Below are positions 10,669 through 22,793 of a stretch of DNA of 64,000 bases, piece after piece (within the stretch, counting starts at the first letter, position 1; each line of letters opens with the position of its first letter). Below the pieces are notes generated by a model. The model made no database searches. It saw only the letters and a program-made list of their open reading frames with translations, and was not told the DNA's origin. The translations under genes were made by a program, and so were the position numbers. This DNA comes from Xylogone sp. PMI_703 (Eukaryota; Ascomycota; Leotiomycetes): assembly GCA_021399445.1 (NCBI GenBank), contig JAJTUQ010000001.1, forward strand, positions 2,356,001 through 2,420,000. The letters are read 5' to 3'.

Positions 10669-12481
10669 ATGTTCTACTCTGCGGTTCTGTGTGGGCTTGC
10701 TGCCATTCCTGCTGCGTTGGCAGGACAAGGTCCGTTTCTCAAAGCTCTTGATGATGGGAGCCATGTCATTGGAAATGATATATGGAACATCACTATTGGC
10801 CAAACGTATGGAACGAAGCTTTACTACAAAGGAAAGGACATTATTGGTGAGGCTGTTGGACACTACGTTAGTTACAGTGAGTTATTCTATGCCGCATATT
10901 CGTCAATGATCTTTTCTTTGCTGACTTCTGTTCAGATGGAGGGGCTTCAAATCTAAACTGGACGAGTGTACAGGTGCATTCTCATACCAATGACCAGTTG
11001 GATGTAGTTTTCTCGGCCACTGAGGGCGATTTCCACTGGGTTATCCAGCCCCATCTAGCTGGTGCTTACCAATACTTCGTCAACCGTGCTCTTCCAGTGC
11101 TTGGAGAGTTCCGGTCTCTCTTCCGTTTAGACAACACTACTTTCTTGAACGGCAAGACTGATATTAAGGATGGCCCATTACCACCGCTATCTCTCATTGC
11201 AGAGGGAACCAAAGTACAAGATGAGACTTGGATCCTTCCTAATGGTACATACATTACCAAATACGACTGGGCAGCTTTCATCCGTGATCAGGAATATTAC
11301 GGTGTCTATGGTCCCGGGTATGGAAGTTGGTACATCTACCCTGGAAAAGATGAGTACAATGGCGACCAATCGAAGCAGGAGCTGTTGGTCCATAGGGAGA
11401 GTTCTTCAGGAGACGTTGTGCAGTTGAACATGCTCCACGGAACTCACTTTATGGCAAGCAGCTCCGATGCCTTTGAGGTTGGCAAAACATGGGGTCCGTG
11501 GCTGTGGTACTTGGTAAGTTATTACTTTAAGTAATATGAAGATTCATCCAGATAGACATTTACTGATTCAATTTGTAGAATGACGGAAGCATTCGTGATG
11601 TTACGAGCAGAGCAAAGGAGGAAGATAAAGCTTTCCCATACAAATGGTTCAAGGATTCATCTTATCAATCTCGAGGATCGGTCTCTGGTAATCTTAGACT
11701 CTCGGATGGTCGACCTGCTGCCAATGCAGCTGTATTCCTAGGAGATAATCATCCAAATGAGACTACAGCTGACATGGGTCGGTTCAACTACTACACCACT
11801 TATGCCAATGCACTTGGTGATTTCACTTTCCCCAATGTCAGAAGTGGTGTTTACGCCTTGCAAGCATGGGCCAATGGCGCTCCAATTGGAGATGTGAGCA
11901 CTACATACCTCCAAAATGACATTGAGGTCCAGAAAGGCCGTCAAACTCGACTATGGGGCTTGAAATGGAATACGCAGAAGAGAAAGTCAATCTGGAGAAT
12001 TGGAGATATGGATCGCAAATCCCTTGGCTTTAAGTTCGGCGGAGCACCACATCAGCACGCGTTAGTTACTCAATGTCCTGCTAACTTTACTTTCGTCCCT
12101 GGCAAAACTCATGAATCGGAATGGTGCTATGGACAATCTGCCCTAGGGACCTGGACCGTCGATTTCAATCTGAATAAGTTTGAGATTCCTAAGAACTCCG
12201 CAGCTGTAATATCTGTTAGCTTAGCTGGCTACTCAAATGGTGTCTCGAGCAATATTTTGGTGAATGGAGCTACGGTTGGAAACCTTACTAGTGCCGATAT
12301 TCCTAGTGATCCTTGCATGTACAGAAGTGCTACTACTTCTGGGGAGTGGCATTACTTTGAGTTCCCTGTTGACAGTGGTTTATTGAAGGCTGGAAGCAAC
12401 GAAGTCGCGTTCCAGGTGACAAGGACTACTCAGTGGCACGGCTTCATGTGGGATGCCGTTCTGCTGGAATGGGCAAATTAG
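10669..12481 (+). CDS. Secreted rhamnogalacturonan lyase, PL4 family, second paralogue
   Basis: Exons 10669-10876, 10936-11513 and 11579-12481 give 562 aa. Residues 1-19 form a signal peptide (LAAIPAALAG). Recognisable PL4 parts are the catalytic-domain block ALPVLGEFRSLFRLDN, YYGVYGPGYGSWYIYPGKDEY, the fibronectin-like GDFTFPNVRSGVYALQAWANG, IWRIGDMDRKSLGFK, and the C-terminal beta-sandwich ending GFMWDAVLLEW. It differs strongly from the 685-aa lyase at 3819 and is shorter, so the two belong to different PL4 subgroups and are not a recent duplication. It should act extracellularly on RG-I. I leave the subfamily open. Confidence 0.92.
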
Positions 12482-13231
12482 CGCAGCGATATGTTTATCT
12501 AAGTGAAGGTATATATGAGTAAATGACTAAAAGTTTATTGAAACTTCTGCAGCTCTGTCTCATATTGCTCAGTATGTGATGGAGTGTCTTAAGAGAGGAG
12601 GTAATTGAACAGCGAATTAAAAGAGATTGTGCATTGCTATCAGGCAATGCTCGCATATTTCAATTTACACCAATATGTCACACTTTGACGGATCCATGAG
12701 CCTGGCCAATCGGAATTTCGGTCCCCAAAATATCTGACCAGTAAACTCAAAGCAACAAAAAGTTTATGCACTCGGCAACGCAGTCATTCGTTGCAGTATC
12801 CTCCTCAATGTGGCATAAGTGGCACAGGTAAGATTCTAGCTGGTAGTTGCCCCTCCTATTGCCGGAGTATTCCCCTCTGGATGTTACCATCCCCTCGAGT
12901 CAGTTAGCATGTGTTCACTCACACCCGATTTTTATTTGCTCGTTCACAATACATTAAGCACATAATCAGTGTATATATATGTAACATGCGGGGCTCGCTG
13001 TAAGTTTTATCTTGGAATCTTTTTCTTCGCGCGAATGGTATCAAATCTTAACAAGATATAAGGTAGGTAACAGAACTGTACTGAGAAATTCACTGAGACG
13101 AACATCGCAAAATAGTGGATATTTTGCTAATAATCGACACAGGTAGCTAAGTTTATCGATTGCAGTCTACTTGATCTCGACTTTAAGTCACTTTATCCAT
13201 AAACTCTCACCTCTTAAGTCGCTATTTTGGA
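12482..13231. other. Intergenic, nothing recognised
   Basis: AT-rich gap between the lyase and the PhyH-type gene. It contains a short TATATATA run near 12971 that could belong to the promoter region of the downstream gene. Confidence 0.4.
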
Positions 13232-14068
13232 GTGATGGCTGCCGATAAACCGGAGGTACCACATAAAGATATAGCCGCTGCTAAAACGCAACTCAAGGAA
13301 GACGGATACTGCGTCATTGAAGATGTGCTTGATTCAGAATATACCAAAAAGGTACTCGAGAAACTCTGGATGGCAGCAGAAACCAACAAGCGTGAAGGTG
13401 TAGGAAGTTATCTACCAGAGCTCGATCCAAATGACAAGAATGTGCGAGTCTTCTATCTCCTTGAGCGCGATGCAGTCTTCCGAGAGCTCATTCAGCATCC
13501 GCTTGCTACTGAAATGGCCCAGTCTGTTCTCGGACAGAGAATTCTGGTATCAAACTTCACTGCCAATATTGCACAGCCAGGTTCAGGTTCCATGATGCTT
13601 CACTCAGACCAGTCGCTTGTGGTACCACCGCCATGGACTACCCCATGGGGTTTGAATATCATCTGGTGCTTAACAGATATATATTTCGAGAATGGGGCTA
13701 CATTGTATATTCCAGGGAGCCACAAATGGCAACGACACTCAGACATACTAAGTGATGCCAAGGAGCAGCTGAAGCCCTTTGTAGCTAAGGCAGGATCAAT
13801 TATTGCTATGGATGCACGCGTCTGGCACACCTCCGGTTCAAATATTACTAAAGATCAAGACCGAGCTCTGTTGTTTGGTTACTACACTGTTCCTTTCCTT
13901 CGGCAGCAGGTTAATTGGGCTGCTGCTCTGTCACCGGAAACAAAAGCAACCTTGACCCCGAGTTTACGCGAATTGTTGGGAGTTAATATTACTGCGAATA
14001 TAGGTGCGGTGGATGAGCATGGTGCTGGGCTTGATAAATATGAAATCAAGAGAGCTGTAGAGGCTTAG
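13232..14068 (+). CDS. Phytanoyl-CoA dioxygenase (PhyH) family Fe(II)/2-oxoglutarate oxygenase
   Basis: Single exon, 278 aa, typical of small fungal PhyH proteins. The facial triad is visible as H124-x-D126 (LHSDQS) and H199 (VWHTSG), with R211 as the probable 2-oxoglutarate contact. The block WCLTDIYFENGATLYIPGSH is characteristic of fungal members. These range from fatty-acyl 2-hydroxylases to secondary-metabolite oxygenases such as FtmOx1. No PTS1 is present at the C-terminus (VEA). Start could be 13232 or the adjacent ATG at 13235. The neighbouring ThDP lyase and acyl-CoA ligase make an alpha-oxidation-like role possible, but the substrate is not determined by sequence. Confidence 0.9.
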   Translation: MMAADKPEVPHKDIAAAKTQLKEDGYCVIEDVLDSEYTKKVLEKLWMAAETNKREGVGSYLPELDPNDKNVRVFYLLERDAVFRELIQHPLATEMAQSVLGQRILVSNFTANIAQPGSGSMMLHSDQSLVVPPPWTTPWGLNIIWCLTDIYFENGATLYIPGSHKWQRHSDILSDAKEQLKPFVAKAGSIIAMDARVWHTSGSNITKDQDRALLFGYYTVPFLRQQVNWAAALSPETKATLTPSLRELLGVNITANIGAVDEHGAGLDKYEIKRAVEA

Positions 14069-16868
14069 GTGCTACTCCGAGCAATGTAGCGGTGTGCAAC
14101 AATATATCCAGTTTAGCCTTGCTCCTATATCAATACTAATCAGTATTCAATCATTGCCTCGTGTCCAAATTCTTGATAGGCTCTACCATAGCCTACTATC
14201 TCTTTTAGTGTATATCTCATGGCACCATAGTAACTAGACAGGGTAATAATACTTCGACTGTGGCTGAATAATTGTCCTGAACTCCAATACTTCGTCACCG
14301 GTTTTATCTTCTAATATTTGAGTGTCTGTCATAGCGCAGATATTATTCTAATTCTCGTATAAGAGTGTCCAAGGGGGGCTTTCATATACAAAACAAGTTG
14401 TAAATCTCACTATTGGCCGCGCTAGTGAACAAAATCTAGAGAAGCTCGAACGTAAAGGAAGAAAGTAAGTTTATTCGACATTTAGCTCATATAATTTCCA
14501 GTCAGGACTTCAAAAGCCTACATATGCTTTGCAGGTGAAACAAAATATGACTATGAGGAGATTGAGCTAAGATTTGAGAGTGTTCTGAAGATTTGAGTCC
14601 TCGGAAGGACTTCTACAACTCCACTCTCAAGGGATAGAGCCAGTACAGTAGTCTCCAAAACTATGGCAAGCACACATAAATACAAATACTAGAGAGTAGA
14701 GATTCAATCGATTACAGATACAAATGATGCTCTACTATAGTGAGGTAAGCAGAAGGCAAATATAAATAACATAATAACTCGCACTCGGCCTGGATCACCT
14801 ACTTGACCGGATCGCTCCAATTTGCCGCAAAATCTAACAAAATTGGCCCTCAGCAAACTCAATGATTACAAAATTTTATAGAAATCTCTGAATATTAGCC
14901 TATTACCTTATTATAACCTTTAAGTCTATGAAAGGGTCAAGCTATCTAGCAGTTCGTAGTTGTGAGAACTTCGATTTTAGCCTTCAAAGTAAGATATTCT
15001 ATTGTATTACATAAACTATAGGTATTGATCCCGCAAATTATGTTATGTACTAAACAACCTTATATTAAGTTGCTATTAATAAACTCGGGAGTTAATACGA
15101 TGTGGCTGTTGAGTTTGTGAGTGATCCGACCGAATGGGAATTACGTTATAGCCTCCAAAAGCCCCCTTATATAAGCATATATTGACAGCTGCCTTTCGGA
15201 TTCCGAGAGCCTCTAATCCACCAGTACATTACATAACATTATTGAACTGGGAATGTAGTTCTTAATCGAAGGACCGAGCAGGAAAAAAAGGTCCGGGCAA
15301 GATGACGAGCTGCTCGATCTGTTACCCTACAGGAGAGGCAATGCTCTTAGTGAAATAGGTGGTTTTGTTGACAGCCTCTATATATTGAATCACGACATGT
15401 AAAAGTAAAGATCATTTAAGTAGGATTTCAATTTTTCATTAGATAAGACAGCTACTCAAGCTTCTGAGCATATAAGTTACATATACTTTTCACAAGGCTG
15501 GTATCAACAAGTGCGAGAAATAAATTGGTAAGGTTCATTTCCACATCGGGAGAGAACCCGGAGAGACAAATCTATTCCCCGGTTGGAAGTATCACTCCCA
15601 TCCGGTTATGATGCACCTTCCAACGGAACTCTTCGGGAGCAAATGCCAATAGCAATTTCCCCACAAGCACGGCGGTCATATTGGATGGAGATCGAGATGC
15701 CGATAGTAGCGACACGATAAAGCAGCAGCTCGCCATTTTGAGCATCTACGGTGAGGCAATGTGGGGAAGGAGTTCGGAGGGGGCAGCCGGTCGTGGTATT
15801 TGTATGCGATTTGCTCATTGCCGTGTGGGATGGAGGGCGGAAGGAGGGGAATGAGGCGGTATAAGACGGCAATTGGACCCTTTGAACCCCTACGCCTCAT
15901 GCCGTCGTAAGTTATTCGTCCTCATACATTATATAAATGAGGCATATAGAGCGCAATTCCGCCCTATCGTCTTATAGCTATAGACTGAATGAGAATAATG
16001 AGTGTAACTTACCAGCTTTTTAAACAAAGAGTAGGAAAATAGTCTCCAAGGCTTATTTAAATGGTTTGAGAGGTTCGGGGAATGAATTTGCGAGCACTTC
16101 CGAAGGACTACTTCAGATGCCGAGTCTTACTGTGGAGCAAGTGTAGCAAAAGTACCCCTATCTCTCTCTAGGTTATGCACTAGGTACGGGTAGGATTCCG
16201 GCTTCAGCTGCTGCGGAAGGAATGGTAACGTAATTGAAGAACAGTAATAACGGTGTAAAGAGAGCCATGCACACTGTAATGCTATCACCCCAACTACCAT
16301 CCATCGTATTGAGAGATAGAAACATGAGATCAATAATAGCATCTAATTCAATGGTATATAAGTGAAATTATACTTCCCTTTGAGAATTGCGTGCTCGCTT
16401 TCCCCGAATGTTGTTCAATGATTCCCTAAAGGGTAACAGATTGCGGTTCAGGCGATTCCAAAAGCGGAGAAATCCTTTCTTCCTACCTTTCCCCGATCCG
16501 CAAACACCAATTAGCTTTCAGGATCGCGAAGCACAAGAACCACAACTGGAATACCAAGAGGATCACCTAAAGCTGAAACCATCTCCACCCTCCGATATAT
16601 CGCCTTCTCCCATATCTTGCAACCATCCCGAACTAATTCCGGCCTGATCCGGAACGATCCGAATAGGATATCTGTGTAGCTAGGTCAGCGACACGATATT
16701 TGATCCAAGAATTCTGAGCCCCTCTTTATCCCCCGCCTGGGGCTCTCCGTGTTCTTATATACGGCTCCTGACCTGTCCATCAAGGTAATTCCATTCTCCT
16801 TCTCTCTCCAAAGCTTCATCCAATCCCAATCGTCCAAAATAAACTCTATCTCCTCATACCAATCAACA
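14069..16868. other. Long AT-rich intergenic region
   Basis: About 2.8 kb without a supportable gene. Short frames exist at 15606-15900 (minus) and 16387-16647 (plus), but none shows a motif, a splice continuation or a family resemblance. A TATATA at 16756-16761 lies about 110 bp before the GFA-type start and is a likely TATA box. The sequence from about 16790 to the ATG is pyrimidine-rich, as in many fungal promoters. Confidence 0.5.
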
Positions 16869-17444
16869 ATGGCACCCTCACTCCACCCTCTCATTGATAA
16901 TGGCATTACCAAGGGCAAGCCAGACTTCCCAGGCGGAAAGCTGCACTGCCACTGCTCATCTAACAAGGTAGAAGTCACCCTTAGCAGCAATGTCCTCCAC
17001 AACCACGCCTGTGGCTGCTCCAAGTGCTGGAAACCAACCGGTGCTCTTTTCTCCGTCGTGGCTGTCATCCCAGTCTCCAACGTGAAGGTCACCGCCAATG
17101 GGGATAAGCTAAAGGTTCTTGATGAAAACGCTGTCATCCGACGAACAGCCTGCAAGGACTGTGGTGTCCACCTCTACGGTCGCATTGAGCAGGATCACGC
17201 ATTCAAGGGATTAGACTTCGTTCACGTTGAGTTGTCCGATGAGAAGGGATGGCAGGAGCCACAGTTCGCTGGATTTGTCTCTTCCATCATCGAGCAGGGC
17301 TTTGATCCCAAGGGAATGGATGAGGTGCGATCCAAGTTCCACTCTGTTGGCTTAGAGACCTACGACGCATTGTCTCCTCCACTCATGGACGCTTTGGCTA
17401 CATTCACTGCTCAAAAGAGTGGTGCTCTGCCATCCAAGATCTAA
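16869..17444 (+). CDS. GFA-family protein (putative S-(hydroxymethyl)glutathione synthase)
   Basis: Single exon, 191 aa. Zinc-binding cysteines of the GFA/CENP-V fold are C27 and C29 (CHC), C48, C50 and C53 (CGCSKC) and C95 and C98 (CKDC). The long C-terminal part is shared by fungal proteins annotated as S-(hydroxymethyl)glutathione synthase, which condense formaldehyde with glutathione ahead of oxidation to formate. The ATG at 16869 was chosen over an in-frame one at 16749 because it starts directly before the conserved N-terminus and follows a CAACA context. True enzymatic activity in this family is debated, so a redox or other thiol-adduct role is possible. Confidence 0.88.
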   Translation: MAPSLHPLIDNGITKGKPDFPGGKLHCHCSSNKVEVTLSSNVLHNHACGCSKCWKPTGALFSVVAVIPVSNVKVTANGDKLKVLDENAVIRRTACKDCGVHLYGRIEQDHAFKGLDFVHVELSDEKGWQEPQFAGFVSSIIEQGFDPKGMDEVRSKFHSVGLETYDALSPPLMDALATFTAQKSGALPSKI

Positions 17445-18176
17445 ATCAGGATGAACAATAAAGAAATAAAAGTTGGGTTTCGAAATTTGGCCGCAGTTTA
17501 GCTGTCACAAACGATAGTCGTGGATAATGCTTGGAATGTCAAATTGTTAAAAGAACAGAGCTGCAGCTGTAGGCGCAGACATGATTAGCGATGGAAATTG
17601 GATGGCAAGCTCTAGTCTTAGTCCTATAGTAAAAGTCAATTTCGAAAACCAATTCTCGTCCCAGGGTTACTCACTGGACTGAACACGTTGTTCCTATTCA
17701 TCTTTTAGCACCATGAGTCCTTATAACACTAGAAACTATGAGGTTTCATTAACCTATATGCCGGTTGATTACTGTACTACAGCTAGACCAGTTAATAATC
17801 TGTACCTGGCATTAGCACTAATATTTAAATAATTATTGATGGGCTCTATCCCCCACTAATTTGAAGCTAAACTGAGATTACTCATCCGTAATGATTTTCC
17901 ATCTTCCCAATTTGGTAGCTGGATTACAATATCAGAATACCGCATTTGGCAAAGGCATCTAGGTCTCTTTTGGTGAATTATTATGACGCATTACGTATAC
18001 TGGCTCTGAAGATAAGTCAGCCAAACATGCCTTTGTGTTCACTTTTTGAATCTACAAGGTTACTGCATATACTTATATGGTATGCACTTTGGGAATCGAC
18101 TTTCAATAAAATATATCGAGTTTGGTATTAGAGAAATACAATATAAATTGAACGGTAATTCATTAACTAATGCACA
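17445..18176. other. Convergent intergenic region, nothing recognised
   Basis: Lies between the 3' ends of the GFA-type gene and the ThDP enzyme gene. AT-rich, no structured feature noticed. Confidence 0.4.
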
Positions 18177-20170
18177 TTAGAGATGACTTTTGCTGCTACC
18201 ATCAATATTAGCTGTTTTGTAGAATGGCCGCGGAATATTGTCGTAATAAGGAACCACAATCCAATTAGGATCATCAGTTGCGCTAACCATTGCAATGGTA
18301 CTCGGATGAACAGGCTTGTCGGAGACTATCATCTCAATCAATGCTGGATCTCGAGTCTTGCCAAACTGCTTCACGGTTTTCTCTAGTTCCTTCAAATCAT
18401 TTACTCTGGCAGATTTCACGCCGAAGCCCTCTGCAGCTTTGTGAAACGCCATTTTAGGACTCAGGCTGCTTACTGGTCGCGCTGGCGTCTTCTCTCCATA
18501 CACGAGATCCTGGCCATGTTGAGACATACCCCATACTTGATTATTGTATACCACTGTAAGAATGTTAAGTTGGTGTCGCGCATAAGTATCTAGCTCTGCA
18601 ATGTGAAACCCAGCAGATCCATCACCTTGGATATTGATTACTTGTCGTGTCGGAGCCGCCACAGATGCTCCAAGGGCGTATCCATAACCGTTTCCTAGCA
18701 TGCCGAGGTATCCTGCTGCAAAGAGCGTTTGGGATGGTCGAGCCACTTCTAACACTTCAGTTGTCCAACCTCCACATTCGCCACCGTCAATGCAAATGAT
18801 CGATCCTGGTTCTAAAGAGCTTAGAAGCGTCTTGGCTGCGAAGTGAGGATGAAGCCGACCGTCAATGACTTGTTGATCTTTTTCAAAGGGATTTGGTTCT
18901 GTTTTGAGCTTCGATGCCGCAGCAGTCCATTCTTGAGGGGCTCGGAATGGATGTTTCTCAGCTTCCTTGTTCAATGAAATCAACGCCTGGAGTACGTCTG
19001 AGACGATGCCGACATCTACTGGAATTTGTCTTCCTATTTCTCCAGCGTCTGTGTCTACCTGGACATACTTGCAACCGTTGGAAGGGAGAATAGCACCCGT
19101 CCGACCTGCTAGGAACATACCTGTCCGAGCTCCTAGCATAATTACAAGGTCCGGCTGTGGTTGATTTCCCAGTAGCAGCTTCACTAGATTTCCAGCTAAT
19201 CCGGCTTGGAGAGGATGATCAATAGGAAAGGTGCCAAAGCCCTTTTGACTCTGGAAAACAGGTGTTTGTGTAGTTTCGACCAGACTCAGGAGCTCTTTCG
19301 ATATCTATACTTTTCGTTAGTGAATTTTCGGCACTAGGAATGGGAAGACCGACTTCTGAGGTTCTACTGCCTGAGCCAATGATTAGTACCGGCCGCTTTG
19401 CGGCTTTCCAGAGATTTACTGTCTGAGAGATCGCATGACTGTTTGGAGCAGGAGGTAATGGCAGCGGTGCACCTATTGATCCCCAGGATATCTGATCCAG
19501 TTGCACCGGTCGAAATAGAATATCAATTGGAAAATCAATCAACACCGGACCTATGAGAGTCAGAGAAATGCGAACTTAAAAATGAATAAGATGATAGGGG
19601 TAGAATTCGTACCTGGAGCTCCTGCAGTTGCAACTCGAAATGCATGAGCTACTAATCGAGGGATCTCCTCCACCTGGACTACTCGATGGGCAAATTTAGT
19701 CAACGGTTTAGCTACAACAACCTGATCTAAAAACCCCTGAAGGCAATTCGTTTCTGCATCTCTTAATGGAGGTGAACTCGTCACGACGAAGATTGGGCTT
19801 CGATCAGCAATTGCGCTGGCTAGGCCAGGTAAACCGTTTGCAAAGCTACAAAGATTGTCAGTATCCCCAGAAATATACTACTTATCAGGGGGATTGCAGT
19901 CTGATCTTACCCACTATTCGCCGTGACGAATGCCACACCAACCTTGCCACTCACTTTTGCATAACCTTCAGCCGCTTGAACCGCCACAGTTTCGTGACGT
20001 GTATCTACTAGACGAATATCAGCTTCAGCACATCCAACAAGAAAAGCATCCAAGTGTCCTCCATGGATTCCAAAAGCAACTTCAACGCCGAGTGCTCGGA
20101 GACACTGTGCCAAGAGATCGCCACCGGAGAGTTCACGGTGTTTGGGATGTTGGAGGTTCAACGGCTGCAT
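18177..20170 (-). CDS. Thiamine-diphosphate enzyme resembling benzaldehyde lyase, peroxisomal signal
   Basis: Exons 20170-19911, 19845-19613, 19550-19354 and 19304-18177 give 605 aa with the three standard ThDP-enzyme domains. The cofactor Glu is E60 in DTRHE. H36 in GIHGGH matches the active-site His of benzaldehyde lyase. The block LRDAETNCLQG followed by TKFAHRV is also like that enzyme and unlike acetolactate synthases. The ThDP motif runs from GDGSAGF (about 457) to YNN (about 484). The C-terminus is -SHL, a good PTS1. The family makes or breaks alpha-hydroxy ketones or 2-hydroxyacyl-CoA. The third intron uses a GTCGGT donor, so that junction is less certain. Its tandem partner is the acyl-CoA ligase just upstream. 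Confidence 0.85.
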
Positions 20171-20722
20171 TTTATGTATGATTAATAAAAGCGAGGTACT
20201 TTATTCATTCAGTTTCCGTTCGTTCCCATACTTATATATTAGTATATCAACTACTAACGTCAAGCCCCGCCAATTTCTCGTCTTTGTAGTCAGAGGGTGC
20301 TGACTCGTAAGGTGGAGGGGGAATTGCTTCGTCGGCGTGCGCACAGCTGTGTTATTGATAGACTCAAACTCCTATGCCGTTGATGCAGGTGTAGGTAGAT
20401 TAGAATAAATGGTATATATAACGCTAACTATGCCCCTTCATAGTTATCACGAACATCCAGAAAACTAGTCCAGGACGAGCTATTGATCCATTTCTCTGTG
20501 GTCAGGGACTGACATACGGTAGAACTGTGGCGTTCCCGTTTCCCCGCTTCCCCACACTCTACGCTGCTCGTTATTAAAATGGATACACATGTTGCACTAT
20601 AAAACTTCAGAGCCATTACAGGTAAGATTATCTGCATTATTTCCTTAACATCTTCTAAAGATAATTATTAGCTGGAACCTAGACCTCTACATACAAACTT
20701 CTAACAGAGCTCTAACTCTTGT
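20171..20722. other. Intergenic between ThDP enzyme and ligase genes
   Basis: 552 bp between two genes on the same strand. It should hold the ThDP gene promoter, and a TATATA tract occurs near 20231. No other feature seen. Confidence 0.4.
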
Positions 20723-22793
20723 CTACAAATTAGGTCCCGCGGTTCTTCTACGTTGCTTCTCTAGATCTCTAAGTAGTCGACGCAAGATCTTCCCACTTGG
20801 ACTCTTTGGGATCACATCTATGAATTCAACTCCACCTTCGATCCACTTGTGCTTCGCCTTGTGCGCCTTAACATGATTCTGGATATCTAGCGCCAAAGAA
20901 TTATCATCTTTGGAAGCGACGTCGGCAGATTTAACTATGAATGCTTTTGGAAGTTCTCCGGCGCGGTTATCTGCAACCGGGATGACAGCTGCGTCCGCTA
21001 CAGCTGGGTGTTCCAGGAGGTGTGCTTCCAGTTCTGCCGGGGCTACTTGCATTCCCTAGAGGTACGAGTCAGTATTTGCCAGATATACTGCAAGATAATA
21101 ATGGTTGAGCAGGTACTCACTTTGACTTTGATGAGCTCTTTAATCCGATCAACGATAAAGACGTGTTCATTCCCACTTGGCGCTTTGCTGATGAGAGCCT
21201 CATCTCCCGTTCTTAGCCATCGGTCGCCATTTTCATCCACTTCAAACGCTTCCTCATTCGCCTTCTCATTATTCAGGTACCCCAAAACAACGGATGGAGA
21301 GTTGACCAAAAGCTCTCCAGCTTGATCATAACTGGTAATATCGACACCGTCAGCAGAAACAATGCGCGCTTTATAACCAGGTAGGAATGAGCCTGAAGAG
21401 CCAAGCCAGATGTCGTGGGCAGATGACGTGCAGACAACTGTGCATGTCTCGGTGAGGCCTAAATATATATAAGTCAAAGAAGTTAGAACTGAGCAGTTGA
21501 GATAAGTGGTATCGATTCTGAACGAACCGTATCCTTGCCTGATTTTCCATGACGGATACAATTTCTGAAGAGCAACTGCAGTTTCCCTTCCTAGTGGCGC
21601 AGCTCCGGTGAAGATCGAAGAGACACTGCTTAGATCATATTGGTCACACTTCTTGTTGTTTATCATTGCGATGATTATGGGAGGGACCTATTAACGGGTA
21701 TTCAGCATATTGTAATATGGCCTCTAAGAATTATGCTTACCAGGTATAGGGTGTTGATTCGAAATTTCTGTATACTCTGAAGATATGATTGCATTTCGAA
21801 CTTGGGCAAAACAACAATACAGTCGCCTCTGTAGATATTGAGATAGGATATGAGAACCAAACCATATATATGGCTTTGGGGTAATAAACCTAGCACTACC
21901 TCTGTGCTCTGGCTGTCTTTGGCTAGCATTGTTCTTGACTTTCTCTCATATGCTTTGAGTTGCACACAGTTTGCAATCACATTACGGTGGGAGATCATAA
22001 CTCCTTTCTGCAAGTTACAAATAATCTGTGAGAAAGATGCGACAGATATTTCAGCCACTTGGTAACTACTTACTGGTAACCCAGACGTTCCGCTGGAGTA
22101 GCAGAGATATGCGCATTGCCTTGCGCCTTGCCCTTTAGTCCACTGACTCCGTTTAATTGGAGAGAGGCTCTTCCCGGTCTCAATCAATTGATCAACGGTC
22201 TTATATTCGCGACATGCTCGTCTTTCATCTGCAGTTGTGTTCCCTACTTCTAGGATGTAAATTCGGTTCTTCGGTATACCAGTCTGGCTAGCGGCTTGTG
22301 TAGCTGTCTGTAGCAGAGATCCGCACGTGAATATGCACTTTGCTTGAGATGATTTGATCTGATGAATTAATTCAGGAGCACTATATGCTGCATTTGCCAT
22401 TGTTGCAATGCCATCTAAGTAATGCGCTGCAGACGTAAGGGTGATTGTGTCAATCTATAGCCAGCATACATAAGTTAGGGAATAGGACATGATGCTCTTC
22501 GACGGGGACATTCTCACAGAATTAAAGCTAAAAACTGCCAACACCTTTGCCCACTCGGTTCCTTCGCCAGCATTCCATCCTAACTCTGCGCTCAACGCTC
22601 TTGCTAGGAATTCAATGCGCTGTCTCGTTTCACTGGTGGAGTAGCTCTTTCCGGAAAGACCGCAGGCAAATGGGGGCTTCGAATCTAGAGATGGATATCG
22701 CCCATAGTTATCATCAAATATAAAGTCTGGGATAGGAACATTATCTGGAATATCTGGACATTGTGGTGTCCAGTTTGGGGGTATGAAAACCAT
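20723..22793 (-). CDS. AMP-dependent acyl-CoA ligase (4-coumarate-CoA-ligase-like)
   Basis: Six exons, 22793-22518, 22454-22074, 22007-21741, 21687-21528, 21458-21121 and 21055-20723, give 584 aa. Adenylate-forming motifs are in order: the phosphate-binding loop YSSGTSGLPKGV (spanning an intron), the RQGYGLTET block, the TGD with DRIKELIKVKG hinge, and the C-terminal catalytic Lys in PKSPSGKILRR. The enzyme activates a carboxylic acid through an acyl-AMP to a CoA thioester. The acid could be aromatic, fatty or a pathway intermediate. No PTS1 is present (ends PNL). It sits head-to-tail with the ThDP enzyme, which suggests the two are used together. Confidence 0.9.

Noticed and set aside
19305..19353. 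Apparent frameshift in the ThDP enzyme gene
   Set aside because: A 49-nt intron with a CTAAC branch site and TATAG acceptor joins the two frames in phase.
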